From positions 62,001 through 126,000 of the forward strand of contig CAMKQH010000006.1 in the NCBI GenBank assembly GCA_946414885.1: a stretch of DNA of 64,000 bases, read 5' to 3'. A program made the translations under genes and the position numbers. Below the pieces are notes generated by a model, which was not told where the DNA came from, ran no database searches, and saw only the letters and a list, made by a program, of their open reading frames with translations. The DNA comes from an uncultured Lachnospiraceae bacterium. Its GTDB lineage: Bacteria; Bacillota; Clostridia; Lachnospirales; Lachnospiraceae. This document shows, in pieces, positions 16,213-25,289 of the stretch (the first letter of the stretch is position 1; the number at the start of each line of letters is the position of its first letter).

Positions 16213-17994
16213 ATGTACTATTCGGACGAAATTGTGGAAGAAGTCAGGGCAAAAAGTGATATTGTGGCCGTTATTTCAGGATACGTGAATTTGAAGAAGA
16301 AGGGCAGTAACCATTGGGGATGCTGCCCCTTTCATAACGAAAAAACGCCGTCCTTTGCCGTCTCCGAAAACAAGCAGATGTATCACTGCTTTGGATGCGG
16401 GGAGAGCGGAAACGTGATCACTTTTTTGATGAAATATGAGAATTATTCGTTTCCGGAAGCCATCCGCGTTCTCGCGGACAGGGCAGGCGTGAAGCTGCCG
16501 GAGATCGAGTATTCCGAGGAACAAAGACAAAGGGCGGGCCGCAGGCAGAGACTTTTGGACGTGAACAAGGAAGCGGCAACGTTCTTTTATTATCAGCTCA
16601 GGAAGAATCCCCACGGCGAAGTCGGCCTGGCTTATCTGAAAAAACGTGAGCTGACGGATGAGACCATGAAGAAATTCGGGCTTGGTTTTGCGGGGAAAAA
16701 CGGTACGGAGCTCGTGCAGTACCTTCGGAAGAAGGGATTTCGCGACGAAGAGATCAGGGACGCGGGCGTGGCGACGTTTTCTGAGAGAAACGGTCTTTCC
16801 AGCCAGTTTTGGAACCGCGTGATGTTTCCCATCCAGGACGTGAATCACCGCGTCATCGGCTTTGGCGGACGCGTGATGGGCGACGGCGAGCCCAAGTATC
16901 TGAATTCGCCGGAGACGGACATTTTTGACAAGAGAAGAAATCTGTACGGATTGAACTATGCGAGAACCGCGCGGGCGGGTAACGTGATCCTTTGCGAGGG
17001 TTACATGGACGTAATCGCGATGCATCAGGCAGGCTTTGGACAGGCCGTTGCATCCCTCGGAACGGCATTTACCCCTGAACAAGCACATCTTTTACACCGA
17101 TATACGGATCAGGTATTGTTGGCATATGACAGCGACGGCGCCGGCGTCAAGGCGGCACTTCGCGCCATCGGGATCCTGCGGGACGAAGGGATGACTGCAA
17201 AGGTCATTAACATGAGGCCCCACAAGGATCCGGACGAGTTTATGAAGGCTCTCGGCCGCGAGGCCTTTCAGGAGCGGATAAATCAGGCGGAAAACAGTTT
17301 CTTTTATGAGATCCGCATGCTGCAGACCGGATATGACCAGAAGGACCCCGAAGAGAGAACCAAATTCCACCGGGAGATCGCTGCGAAGCTTTGTACCTTT
17401 GAGGAAGAGATCGAAAGGGAAAACTATCTGCAGGCGGTGGCTGAAAAATACGGAATTGGCGTGGACAACCTGCGCAAGCTCGTGATCAGCTATGCCGGGG
17501 CGGGAGTGAACAAGCCCGTCACGAGGCCCAAGAGCGGCGTTCAGACCAAGAATGCGGCACAGGAAGGTGCGAAGAGGGCGCAAAAGCTCTTGATCACTTG
17601 GATCGCGGATTATCCCCAAATCTATCCGAAGATCAAGCCTTACGTCACCGAGCAGGACTTCACTGAAGAGCTGTACGCCCGCGTGGCGGAGAGGATGTTT
17701 GCCGCATTGGAAAAGGGCGAAGGCAAGTTCCAACCCGCAGAGGTGATCAGTACCTTTGAGGACGAGGAGCAGCAAAAGGCGGCCGCGGAAGCGTTTTATG
17801 AGGAATTGCCGGCAATGGAGACGGTACAGGAGAAGGAACAGGCCCTGCATGACGTGATCTATGCCGTGAAAAAGAACAGCCTTGAATATTATAAGCAAAA
17901 GCAGGCGGAGCGCAACATTGAAGCCATCACCCAGGTACTTCAGGGGAAAAAGGCTCTGCTGGAGCTCTCAAAGCTGCACATAAGCTTAAATTAG
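16213..17994 (+). CDS. dnaG: DNA primase DnaG
   Basis: A 593-residue primase. The N-terminal CHC2 zinc domain is clear (GCCPFHNEKTPSF, then MYHCFGCGESGNVITF), followed by the primase core (FWNRVMFPIQDVNHRVIGFG) and the TOPRIM motifs LCEGYMDVIAMHQAGF and LAYDSDGAG. The Lys/Gln-rich C-terminal part is the helicase-binding region. It makes RNA primers at the replication fork. ATG 16213 is preceded by AAGAGGA; the longer frame from 16141 overlaps dgt and is rejected. Gene order dgt-dnaG-rpoD suggests one transcript. Confidence 0.97.
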   Translation: MYYSDEIVEEVRAKSDIVAVISGYVNLKKKGSNHWGCCPFHNEKTPSFAVSENKQMYHCFGCGESGNVITFLMKYENYSFPEAIRVLADRAGVKLPEIEYSEEQRQRAGRRQRLLDVNKEAATFFYYQLRKNPHGEVGLAYLKKRELTDETMKKFGLGFAGKNGTELVQYLRKKGFRDEEIRDAGVATFSERNGLSSQFWNRVMFPIQDVNHRVIGFGGRVMGDGEPKYLNSPETDIFDKRRNLYGLNYARTARAGNVILCEGYMDVIAMHQAGFGQAVASLGTAFTPEQAHLLHRYTDQVLLAYDSDGAGVKAALRAIGILRDEGMTAKVINMRPHKDPDEFMKALGREAFQERINQAENSFFYEIRMLQTGYDQKDPEERTKFHREIAAKLCTFEEEIERENYLQAVAEKYGIGVDNLRKLVISYAGAGVNKPVTRPKSGVQTKNAAQEGAKRAQKLLITWIADYPQIYPKIKPYVTEQDFTEELYARVAERMFAALEKGEGKFQPAEVISTFEDEEQQKAAAEAFYEELPAMETVQEKEQALHDVIYAVKKNSLEYYKQKQAERNIEAITQVLQGKKALLELSKLHISLN

Positions 17995-18059
17995 CGTTTT
18001 TTACGTAAACTACAATTCGCAAGAAAAAATAGAACAGTATGGAAGGATGGAACCACAAG

Positions 18060-19172
18060 ATGGACGAAAACACACAGGCAAAATTTGAGGAGAAAGTCAA
18101 AGAGCTGGTCAGTATGGCCAAGAAGAAAAAGAGCATTCTGGAGTACCAGGAGGTCAGCGACTTCTTTGATGGCATGACTCTCGAAGAGGAGCAGATGGAG
18201 CGGGTATTGGATACCCTGGAGCGCAACAACGTGGACGTGCTCCGCATGACGGACGTAGAGGACGACATTGATCCCGAGGAGATCATTCTCTCCGGTGAGG
18301 ACGTGGACGTTGAGAACCTCGACATCTCCATTCCCGACGGCATCAGCATTGAGGATCCGGTCCGCATGTACCTGAAGGAGATCGGTAAGGTGCCCCTGCT
18401 TTCCGCTGAGGAGGAGATCGAGCTGGCGAAGAAGATGGAGGTTGGCGATCAGGATGCGAAAAAGCGTCTGGCAGAGGCAAACCTTCGTCTGGTGGTTTCC
18501 ATTGCAAAGCGTTACGTGGGACGCGGAATGCTGTTCCTTGACCTAATCCAGGAAGGTAACCTTGGTCTGATCAAGGCAGTGGAAAAATTCGATTATCGCA
18601 AGGGATACAAGTTCTCTACCTACGCTACCTGGTGGATCCGTCAGGCGATCACCAGAGCCATTGCGGATCAGGCGAGAACCATCCGTATTCCCGTTCACAT
18701 GGTTGAGACCATCAATAAGCTGATCCGCGTGAGCCGTCAGCTTCTTCAGGAACTGGGCCGCGAGCCGTCTCCCGAGGAAATCGCTGAGGAGATGGGCATG
18801 CCCGTGGACCGCGTGCGTGAGATTTTGAAGATCAGTCAGGAGCCCGTTTCTTTGGAGACCCCCATCGGTGAAGAGGAAGACAGCCATCTTGGCGATTTCA
18901 TTCAGGATGACAACGTGCCCGTTCCCGCGGATGCCGCAGCATTCACGCTCTTAAAGGAGCAGCTGGTGGAGGTGCTTGGAACCTTGACCGAGAGAGAGCA
19001 GAAGGTTCTGCGTCTTAGATTTGGCTTGGATGACGGCCGTGCCCGCACCCTTGAGGAAGTGGGTACCGTATTCAACGTAACCCGTGAGAGAATCCGTCAG
19101 ATCGAGGCGAAGGCACTCAGAAAGCTTCGGCATCCCAGCAGAAGCCGCAAGCTGAAGGATTATCTTGATTAA
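18060..19172 (+). CDS. rpoD: Primary sigma factor RpoD (SigA)
   Basis: A 370-residue housekeeping sigma-70. Region 1.1 is short and acidic; region 1.2 begins [17 protein letters not shown]. Region 2 contains [19 protein letters not shown] and [14 protein letters not shown]; region 3 contains [16 protein letters not shown] and region 4 [20 protein letters not shown]. It recognises TTGACA/TATAAT promoters, consistent with those seen in this window. Two in-frame ATGs exist, at 18039 and 18060; the second gives the usual family start ([17 protein letters not shown]) and has GGAAGGATGGAA upstream. A TACAAT at 18011 may be part of a promoter without a good -35 box. The last 8 bases overlap trmK. 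Confidence 0.97.
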   Translation: MDENTQAKFEEKVKELVSMAKKKKSILEYQEVSDFFDGMTLEEEQMERVLDTLERNNVDVLRMTDVEDDIDPEEIILSGEDVDVENLDISIPDGISIEDPVRMYLKEIGKVPLLSAEEEIELAKKMEVGDQDAKKRLAEANLRLVVSIAKRYVGRGMLFLDLIQEGNLGLIKAVEKFDYRKGYKFSTYATWWIRQAITRAIADQARTIRIPVHMVETINKLIRVSRQLLQELGREPSPEEIAEEMGMPVDRVREILKISQEPVSLETPIGEEEDSHLGDFIQDDNVPVPADAAAFTLLKEQLVEVLGTLTEREQKVLRLRFGLDDGRARTLEEVGTVFNVTRERIRQIEAKALRKLRHPSRSRKLKDYLD

Positions 19173-19899
19173 GCAAGGAAAACCCATATCTCTTTCAAGA
19201 AGGCTTTGGACGCTGGCGGACATGCTGTCTCCCGGCGGGAGAGTGGCTGACGTGGGCTGTGATCACGGATTTTTGGACGTGTATCTGGTCCAGGCGGGAA
19301 AGATGGACGGGGCGCTGGCCATGGACGTAAGGAAGGGGCCTTTGGCGGCGGCTGCCGCTCACGTGAAGGAAGCGGGGCTGTCGGACCGGATCGAGACCAG
19401 GCTCTCTGACGGGCTAAGCGCATTTCGCGTCGGCGAGGCGGAAAAGCTTGTCTGCGCCGGCATGGGAGGGCCTTTGATGCAAAGGATCCTCACGGACAGT
19501 CCGGAAAAGACGGAGAGCTTTCAGGAAATGATTTTACAGCCTCAGTCAGAGCTTTGTGAGTTCCGTGCATTTTTGCGGGAGAAGGGTTATAGAATAGTGG
19601 AAGAGCGGATACTCGTTGAGGACGGGAAGTACTATTTTCCGATGAAGGTCGTTATCGGAGGCGCACCAGAGGAGCCGTCGGACGAAGGCCGGAGGGAGAT
19701 TTACGACCGTTATGGGAAGGGCTTGATCCTGGGAAAGGATCCGCTTCTTTTGGAGTATTTGAAGGAACAAAAACGGATCATGGAGGACATTTTGACGCAG
19801 CTTCGGGCGCAGGACGCGTCGGAGGGAAGAATGCGCCGCCTCCGGGAAGTAGAAAATGAATGGGAGCTGCTTCATAAGGCAATAGAGCTAATGGAGTAA
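19165..19899 (+). CDS. trmK: tRNA (adenine-N1)-methyltransferase, TrmK family
   Basis: A 244-residue SAM-dependent methyltransferase. The SAM loop [17 protein letters not shown] is near residue 28, [13 protein letters not shown] around 93 is the typical TrmK motif, and [19 protein letters not shown] follows. TrmK methylates N1 of adenine 22 in tRNA in Firmicutes. The start is TTG inside the end of rpoD (8-base overlap), with AAGGA just before it, so its translation is probably coupled to rpoD. Location after rpoD is the usual one in this phylum. Confidence 0.93.
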   Translation: MIKQGKPISLSRRLWTLADMLSPGGRVADVGCDHGFLDVYLVQAGKMDGALAMDVRKGPLAAAAAHVKEAGLSDRIETRLSDGLSAFRVGEAEKLVCAGMGGPLMQRILTDSPEKTESFQEMILQPQSELCEFRAFLREKGYRIVEERILVEDGKYYFPMKVVIGGAPEEPSDEGRREIYDRYGKGLILGKDPLLLEYLKEQKRIMEDILTQLRAQDASEGRMRRLREVENEWELLHKAIELME

Positions 19900-19920
19900 G
19901 ACTTCGGGAAGTGGGGTAGC

Positions 19921-21576
19921 ATGTTTACTGTAAAGATTGAAGGGGATGAAATTCAGGTTCCCGAGAGAACAACCTATGAGCAACTTGTGGAGCCCTATCA
20001 GGGTAAGGATGGAAGACTGATCACCGTCATTTCCTCAGACGGAAAGATCCGCGAGTTGTTTAAGCGCGTAAATAAACCATGTGAGATCAAGTTTTTTACG
20101 TTAAAGGATGACGTTGGATATAAGACCTACGTCAGAACCGCAACCATGTTGTTTATGAAGGCAGTGTTTGACGTATATGGCTGTAAGGCGGCTGCCCAGT
20201 GCCGCATGGAATATGCCATTGGACACGGTTATTACCTTTCGGCAGAGGGAGCGTTCCCCTGTGGCGAGGAAAGTGCAAAGAAGCTGAAGGCAAGGATGCA
20301 GGAGCTGATAAGCCGCAAGATTCCCTTTATGAAAAGAACCTGCCCCATCGATGAGGCCATGGAAGTCTTTGAACGTCAGGGAATGGATGACAAGGTAAAG
20401 CTTTTCCGCTTCCGCCGAACTTCCTCTGTGAACGTCTATGAATGTGACGGATATTATGATTATTTTTACGGCTACATGATGCCGAACACCAGCTACGTAA
20501 AGTGGTTTGACCTGATCCCTTATGAGAAGGGCTTCATGCTTCTTTTGCCCTCTAAGTCAACGCTGGATCACGTGGAAGAGTTTGACGAGCGCAGAAAGCT
20601 CTTCGAAACGCTTCAAAAATCCGATGAATGGGGCAGACAGGTTGGGATCGAGACCGTTGGAGATCTTAACGAGCGCATTTGTTCCGACGCCCTCAGCGAC
20701 GTGATCCTGGTTCAGGAAGCCATGCAGGAGCGGAAGATCGCGGAGATCGCGAGAGACATTGTCAGTCGCGGTGACGTAAAGTTTGTCATGATCGCGGGAC
20801 CTTCTTCCTCAGGAAAGACCAGTCTTTCCCACAGGATTTCCATTCAGCTCCGGACGCTTGGCAAGACGCCGCATCCCATCGCCATGGACAATTATTTTGT
20901 CAACCGCGAGGATACGCCCCGGGATGAAAACGGGGATTACGATTTCGAGTGCCTCGGTGCCATGGACATTGAGAAGTTCAATTCCGACATGCTGAAGCTC
21001 CTGAGCGGTGAGGCCGTGGAGATGCCCACCTTTAACTTCAAGATCGGAAAGCGGGAGTATCACGGCGACGTGATGCAGCTCGGTGAGGAGGACATCCTTG
21101 TCATCGAGGGAATCCACGGACTAAATCCCAAGATGAGCTACGCGCTTCCGGATGAGAGCAAGTATAAGATTTACGTCAGTGCCCTGACTTCCATCAACGT
21201 GGATGCCCACAACCGCATTGCCACGACGGACGGAAGACTCCTCAGAAGAATGGTTCGTGACGCGAGAACCCGCGGTTCTGACGCAAAGCGCACCATCCAG
21301 ATGTGGAATAACGTCCGCAAGGGAGAGGAGAACAACATTTTCCCGTTCCAGGAGGAAGCCGACGCCATGTTCAACTCCACGCTGATCTATGAGCTGGCGG
21401 TGCTCAAGCAATATGCGGAGCCTCTGCTTTTCCAGGTGCCGAAGAACACGCCGGAATATTATGAGGCAAAGAGACTGTTGAAATTCCTGGATTATTTCCT
21501 GAACGTCAGCAGCGAGAACCTGCCGAACAATTCCATCTGCAGAGAGTTTGTCGGAGGGAGCTGTTTCAAGGTCTGA
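19921..21576 (+). CDS. Nucleoside kinase with N-terminal TGS-like domain (uridine kinase related)
   Basis: A 551-residue protein. The first 70 or so residues look like a TGS domain (EIQVPERTTYEQLVEPYQ). A threonyl-tRNA synthetase-like second domain follows (about 80-250, with MEYAIGHGYYLS). The C-terminal half is a P-loop kinase of the phosphoribulokinase/uridine kinase type: VMIAGPSSSGKTSLSHRIS is the Walker A region, followed by AMDNYFVNREDTPRDENGDY and ILVIEGIHGLNP. The combination is common in Clostridia and usually annotated as nucleoside kinase. The nucleoside used is not shown by the sequence. It starts at ATG after GGGAAGTGGGG and is probably the last gene of the rpoD-trmK operon. Confidence 0.85.
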   Translation: MFTVKIEGDEIQVPERTTYEQLVEPYQGKDGRLITVISSDGKIRELFKRVNKPCEIKFFTLKDDVGYKTYVRTATMLFMKAVFDVYGCKAAAQCRMEYAIGHGYYLSAEGAFPCGEESAKKLKARMQELISRKIPFMKRTCPIDEAMEVFERQGMDDKVKLFRFRRTSSVNVYECDGYYDYFYGYMMPNTSYVKWFDLIPYEKGFMLLLPSKSTLDHVEEFDERRKLFETLQKSDEWGRQVGIETVGDLNERICSDALSDVILVQEAMQERKIAEIARDIVSRGDVKFVMIAGPSSSGKTSLSHRISIQLRTLGKTPHPIAMDNYFVNREDTPRDENGDYDFECLGAMDIEKFNSDMLKLLSGEAVEMPTFNFKIGKREYHGDVMQLGEEDILVIEGIHGLNPKMSYALPDESKYKIYVSALTSINVDAHNRIATTDGRLLRRMVRDARTRGSDAKRTIQMWNNVRKGEENNIFPFQEEADAMFNSTLIYELAVLKQYAEPLLFQVPKNTPEYYEAKRLLKFLDYFLNVSSENLPNNSICREFVGGSCFKV

Positions 21577-21599
21577 CCGGCGCTGAAAGGAATTTTTCC

Positions 21600-21628
21600 T
21601 TGCGTACTTTGGCAGAACATATTATAAT
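21600..21628 (+). promoter_or_regulatory. Promoter of RNase P RNA
   Basis: TTGCGT at 21600-21605, a 17-base spacer and a perfect TATAAT at 21623-21628. The start point predicted near 21635 agrees with the first paired base of the RNA. Confidence 0.85.
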
Positions 21629-21636
21629 GACATTTG

Positions 21637-21985
21637 GCGTAAGCAGGACAGGCGATCGCGGCCATGCGAAAGCATGGGTGAGGAAAGTCCGGGCTTCATA
21701 GGGCAGGATGCCGGATAACGTCCGGTGGAGGTGACTCCCAGGCCAGTGCAACAGAGATATACCGCCGGTGCAACCGCACCGGTAAGGGTGGAAAGGTAGT
21801 GTAAGAGACTACCGTCCGTCTGGTAACAGGCGGAGCCATGTAAACCCCATCCGAAGCAAGACCAAGCAGAGAGCAATAGGCTTGCCCGGCCTGCTCTCAG
21901 GTGGGTCGCTTGATGCGGCTGGTAACAGTCGTACTAGATAGATGATCGCTCAACGACATAACCCGGCTTATCGTTCTGCTTACGC
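21637..21985 (+). ncRNA. rnpB: RNase P RNA
   Basis: The conserved core is clear: GAGGAAAGTCCGGGCTTCA near the 5' end, GGTAAGGGTGGAAAGGTAG-type middle segments, and AACATAACCCGGCTTAT-type sequence near the 3' end. The terminal helix P1 is formed by GCGTAAGCAG (21637-21646) and CTGCTTACGC (21976-21985), ten perfect pairs, which fixes both ends at about 349 nucleotides. RNase P RNA is the catalytic part that trims 5' leaders from tRNA precursors. It has its own promoter and terminator and fills the only large gap between protein genes in the window. Confidence 0.95.
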
Positions 21986-21993
21986 TTAAAAGG

Positions 21994-22033
21994 TGCCGTA
22001 AACTTTGGAGATCCCAGGTTTACGGTATTTTTT
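21994..22033 (+). terminator. Intrinsic terminator of rnpB
   Basis: Arms 21994-22003 and 22018-22027 (core CCGTAAAC/GTTTACGG) form the stem, followed directly by six T residues (22028-22033). Confidence 0.9.
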
Positions 22034-22075
22034 AGTAACGTAAGACCTCAAAAATCATGAAAGGAAGGGCACGGC

Positions 22076-22867
22076 GTGAAAAAAACTTCATGGAAAGCAA
22101 GAATTTCCCTAGTGCTCGCCGGATTGTTCCTGGCCATGACCGCCTGTGCCAAAGAGCAGGAGGAAAGCGGTACGGAAACAGTCAGTGAAACGGATCAGGA
22201 GAATCAGGAGACAACGCTGGCACCTATCGGGCTGGTGGACGTGGTGACCGTAGAAGATCCCGAGAATCCGGCCGGAAGGATTCAAAACCAGTGCGCCGGT
22301 GCCATGGTGAGGATCCAAGCGGGGAACCTGATCGGAAGCGGCGTGATCTTTGACGCGGAGGCGGAATGGCTTAGGATCGCGACGGCAGCTCACGTACTGG
22401 CAAATGGTGACGGGACGGCAAAGATCACCTTTGATGACGGTTATGAGGTTACTTGTGACAAGATTAAGCAATCGGAAAAGCAGGACCTGGCCATCTTGGA
22501 GATTCCAAGGGACGCACTCTTGGAGGAAAACGGCGCGGACGGCGTGGTGGATCACGGAGAGAGGATACGGCGTGCGAAGTTTTCGCAGGAAGCCTATGAC
22601 GGTGCGGCCAACGGGGATCTTGTGATCGCGCTGGGATCCAGGACTGGCGTTGGGGAAGATGCCTACGCCGGGTGCATTTTGCAAGACTATGCGTATTTCG
22701 TGGATTTTGACGCCTACATGATGCTGGCGGACGTGATGGTGACGCCGGGCATGAGCGGTGGCGGACTGTTTGACGCGGAGGGCAACCTTTTGGGAATCCT
22801 TTGCGGCATTTCCGAGGACGGAGAGGTTGCGGTGGCTCCGATGCTGGGCCTGCTGGCCATAAACTGA
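22076..22867 (+). CDS. Trypsin-like serine protease lipoprotein
   Basis: A 263-residue secreted lipoprotein. The N-terminus is basic then hydrophobic and ends in a lipobox (LFLAMTAC, lipidated Cys24). A Glu/Thr-rich linker leads to a trypsin-fold domain. The catalytic triad is visible: His106 in ATAAHVL, Asp137 in KQDLAIL and Ser227 in GMSGGGLFD, like the GNSGG of HtrA/DegP. No PDZ domain follows, so it is a stand-alone protease of the S1 type at the outer face of the membrane. GTG start with AAGGAAGGG upstream. It follows rnpB and has no clear operon partner. Substrate unknown. Confidence 0.85.
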   Translation: MKKTSWKARISLVLAGLFLAMTACAKEQEESGTETVSETDQENQETTLAPIGLVDVVTVEDPENPAGRIQNQCAGAMVRIQAGNLIGSGVIFDAEAEWLRIATAAHVLANGDGTAKITFDDGYEVTCDKIKQSEKQDLAILEIPRDALLEENGADGVVDHGERIRRAKFSQEAYDGAANGDLVIALGSRTGVGEDAYAGCILQDYAYFVDFDAYMMLADVMVTPGMSGGGLFDAEGNLLGILCGISEDGEVAVAPMLGLLAIN

Positions 22868-22927
22868 CGCGGCCAAAAAGGTAATGGAAATTTAAGAATT
22901 ATTTTCATTTTTATCAAGGGAAATGGG

Positions 22928-22956
22928 TTGACATTCCCACTTCCATGGTAGAAAAT
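22928..22956 (+). promoter_or_regulatory. Promoter of the CobW-type metal locus
   Basis: TTGACA at 22928-22933, a 17-base spacer and GAAAAT at 22951-22956, about 70 bases upstream of the first CobW-type gene. I saw no clear Zur-like palindrome around it. Confidence 0.6.
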
Positions 22957-23029
22957 AGGGGATAGTTAAGCGCGGGGCGAAAGCCTTTGCGATGATGAAA
23001 ACAGTAGAGAAATGGAAAGGGTGACTGAG

Positions 23030-24268
23030 ATGACAAAGATCGACGTGGTATCTGGATTTCTCGGAGCCGGAAAGACGACTCTGATCAAGAAGCTTTTGGC
23101 TGAGGCATTGGATGGTTCCAAGACGGTGCTGATCGAGAACGAATTTGGTGAGATCGGCATTGACGGCGGATTTCTGAAAGAGGCCGGAATTGAGATCAAG
23201 GAGATGAACTCCGGATGCATTTGTTGTTCATTGGTAGGTGATTTTGGAACTTCCCTGAAGGAAGTGGTTAGTACTTATGCGCCTGAGCGCATTTTGATCG
23301 AGCCCTCCGGCGTCGGCAAGCTGTCCGACGTGCTGAAGGCAGTGGAGAACGTGGCGAAGGACCTAGACGTACAGGTAAATAGCGCGGTTGCGGTGGTGGA
23401 TGCCACGAAGTGCAAGATGTATATCAAGAACTTTGGTGAGTTCTTTATCAATCAGATCGAATACGCAGGCACCATCATCCTGAGCCGTACCGACAAGGCG
23501 AGCCAAGAGAAGATCGCCGAGGCGGTGGCGCTGATCCGCGAGCACAACGCGAAAGCAACCATCATCACGACGCCGCTTGCGCAGCTTGAGGGCAAGGCGA
23601 TCCTTGACACCATTGAGGGTGCGGACAAGCTGGATGACCTGCTGGCTGAAATGCTGGAGAAGGCTCATGAGGAGCACGAGCATCATCACCATCATCACCA
23701 CGATGATGATGACGAGGAGTGCTGCTGCGGCCACCACCATCATGACGATGACGACGATGATGACGAGGAGGAGCACGAGCACCACCATCACCATGATGAC
23801 GACGATGATGACGAGGAGGAGCACGAGCACCACCATCACCATCATGACGACGATGATGACGAGGACGAGCACGAGCATCATCATGACGACGATGATGACG
23901 AGGACGAGCATGAGCATCATCATCACGACCATGGTCCGGACTGCACCTGCGGATGCCATGATCATGATCACGAGCATCATCATCACCATCATGCAGACGA
24001 AGTGTTCACCAGCTGGGGCATGGAGACGCCCAACAAATATTCCAGAAGCGAGATTGAGAGCATCCTGACCGCCCTTGACAGCGGTGAGTACGGCGCCATC
24101 CTTCGTGCGAAGGGCATGGTTCCCGCTGAGGATGGAACTTGGATTTATTATGATTACGTTCCCGAAGAGCAGGACGTAAGAACCGGAAAGCCCGAGGTTA
24201 CCGGAAAGATCTGCGTCATCGGCGCGGAGCTGAAGGAAGACAAGCTCGCAGAGCTTTTCCGCAAGTAG
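23030..24268 (+). CDS. CobW/COG0523 GTPase metallochaperone with long His/Asp-rich insert
   Basis: A 412-residue G3E GTPase. The Walker A motif VSGFLGAGKTT is near the start, the metal-binding GCICCSLVGDF motif follows around residue 65, LIEPSGVG and ILSRTDKA are switch and base-recognition regions, and the CobW C-terminal domain spans about 325-412. Between them sits an insert of about 108 residues made almost only of His, Asp and Glu, with cysteine groups ECCCGH and CTCGC. Family members deliver or store Zn, Co or Ni, and His-rich linkers bind these ions. ATG 23030 gives the usual family start; ATG 23012 has a poorer ribosome site. It pairs with the next CobW-like gene, and a ZIP transporter lies close by, which points to zinc or a similar metal. 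Confidence 0.9.
   Translation: MTKIDVVSGFLGAGKTTLIKKLLAEALDGSKTVLIENEFGEIGIDGGFLKEAGIEIKEMNSGCICCSLVGDFGTSLKEVVSTYAPERILIEPSGVGKLSDVLKAVENVAKDLDVQVNSAVAVVDATKCKMYIKNFGEFFINQIEYAGTIILSRTDKASQEKIAEAVALIREHNAKATIITTPLAQLEGKAILDTIEGADKLDDLLAEMLEKAHEEHEHHHHHHHDDDDEECCCGHHHHDDDDDDDEEEHEHHHHHDDDDDDEEEHEHHHHHHDDDDDEDEHEHHHDDDDDEDEHEHHHHDHGPDCTCGCHDHDHEHHHHHHADEVFTSWGMETPNKYSRSEIESILTALDSGEYGAILRAKGMVPAEDGTWIYYDYVPEEQDVRTGKPEVTGKICVIGAELKEDKLAELFRK
23750..23926 (+). repeat. In-frame tandem repeat coding for the His/Asp-rich insert
   Basis: Four units begin at 23750, 23798, 23846 and 23885. The first two steps are exactly 48 bases; the third unit is 39 bases, a loss of three codons. Each unit starts GACGACGATGATGACGAGGA and continues into alternating GAGCA and CAY codons. 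All length changes are multiples of three, so the insert can grow or shrink without breaking the gene. Confidence 0.85.
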
Positions 24269-24280
24269 AGAGGATAAAAC

Positions 24281-25213
24281 ATGAAACCCGTATATGCGAT
24301 CAATGGATTTTTGGAAAGTGGAAAGACGGAATTTATCACCTTCACTTTGAGTCAGCCCTATTTTCAGATCCGGGGCACGACCCTGCTCCTTCTTTGCGAG
24401 GAGGGAGAGAAGGAATATGATCCCGCGCTTTTAAGACGCAGCAACACGGTGGTGGAGCTAATCGAAAACGAGGAAGATTTCAACGCAAATAAGCTTGTGG
24501 AGCTTGAGAAGAAACATAAGCCGGAGCGCATTATCATTGAGTATAATGGCATGTGGAACTACAAAAACATGAAACTTCCCTGGAACTGGAAGATCGAGCA
24601 GCAGATCACCGTCATTGACGGAAGCACGTTCCCTATGTATTACACCAACATGAAGTCTTTGGTGGCGGAGATGATCCGCAAGTCAGAGATGATCATCTTT
24701 AACCGCTGTGACACGGTGCGTGATCAGCTGAATTCTTACAAGAGAAACGTGAAGGCAGTCAATGCTTCGGCTGACGTGATCTTTGAGGACGCCAACGGCG
24801 AGATCGATGAGATCTTTGAGGAGGATCTTCCCTACGATCTTCAAAAAGACCCGATCGTTCTGGACAATCATGGCTACGGCATCTTTTATCTGGATGCCAT
24901 GGATCACTTAGAGCGATACGTGGGAAAGAAGATCCAGTTTGTCGCAATGATCGCGAAGCCCAAGGGAATTCCCGCAAACTATTTTGTCCCGGGAAGAATG
25001 GCCATGACCTGCTGCGCGGAAGACATGGCATTTCTTGGTTACGTCTGTGAGTTCGCAGGGGCAGCCAGCCTAAAGGAACGGGATTGGGTTAAGATCACGG
25101 CCACCGTCTCCAAGGAATATTGGAAGGATTACAATGGCGAAGGCCCCGTGCTTCACGCGGTGAGCGTTGAAAAGACAAAGGCGCCAAAGGATGAAGTGAT
25201 CAGCTTTAGTTAA
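24281..25213 (+). CDS. CobW-like GTPase fused to a DUF1980/YcgQ-type C-terminal domain
   Basis: A 310-residue protein. It begins with a CobW-type P-loop (INGFLESGKTEFI) and has a base-recognition-like IFNRCDTV, but it lacks the CxCC metal motif of its neighbour. From about residue 200 the sequence changes to a segment (FVPGRMAMTCCAEDMAFLGY, then DWVKITATV) that resembles the C-terminal soluble domain of TIGR03943/DUF1980 proteins such as YcgQ. Those proteins accompany CobW GTPases and permeases in zinc-response loci. The start follows AGAGGATAAAAC, 12 bases after the first CobW gene, so both are co-transcribed. A metal-homeostasis role is inferred from the family and the neighbour; the fusion itself is read directly. 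Confidence 0.75.
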   Translation: MKPVYAINGFLESGKTEFITFTLSQPYFQIRGTTLLLLCEEGEKEYDPALLRRSNTVVELIENEEDFNANKLVELEKKHKPERIIIEYNGMWNYKNMKLPWNWKIEQQITVIDGSTFPMYYTNMKSLVAEMIRKSEMIIFNRCDTVRDQLNSYKRNVKAVNASADVIFEDANGEIDEIFEEDLPYDLQKDPIVLDNHGYGIFYLDAMDHLERYVGKKIQFVAMIAKPKGIPANYFVPGRMAMTCCAEDMAFLGYVCEFAGAASLKERDWVKITATVSKEYWKDYNGEGPVLHAVSVEKTKAPKDEVISFS

Positions 25214-25231
25214 AATCAAATGCTTCTTTAA

Positions 25232-25264
25232 TGCGCCGCTTTTGTCACGAAAGCGGCGTATTTT
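25232..25264 (+). terminator. Intrinsic terminator after the CobW pair
   Basis: CGCCGCTTT (25234-25242) pairs with GAAAGCGGCG (to 25258), extended by two further pairs, and is followed by ATTTT. It closes the two-gene CobW operon. Confidence 0.8.
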
Positions 25265-25272
25265 GCTATAAT
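25242..25272 (+). promoter_or_regulatory. Possible promoter of the ZIP transporter gene
   Basis: A perfect TATAAT stands at 25267-25272; the best -35 candidate, TTGTCA at 25242-25247, lies inside the terminator loop with a long 19-base spacer. The -10 box is convincing; the -35 box is doubtful. Confidence 0.4.
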
Positions 25273-25289
25273 AGGATAGAGCAAAAGTA

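Noticed and set aside
18001-18059. Separate promoter for rpoD
   Set aside because: TACAAT at 18011 is a fair -10 box, but no -35 box is found at 16-18 bases, so it was not listed as a promoter.
23750-23926. CRISPR-like direct repeats
   Set aside because: The units are contiguous, in frame and code for part of a CobW protein; there are no unique spacers and no cas genes.
23363-23992. Minus-strand open frame with Met/Val/Ile-rich low-complexity protein
   Set aside because: It is the reverse of the His/Asp-rich repeat and has no ribosome site; the composition is a by-product of GAY and CAY codons.
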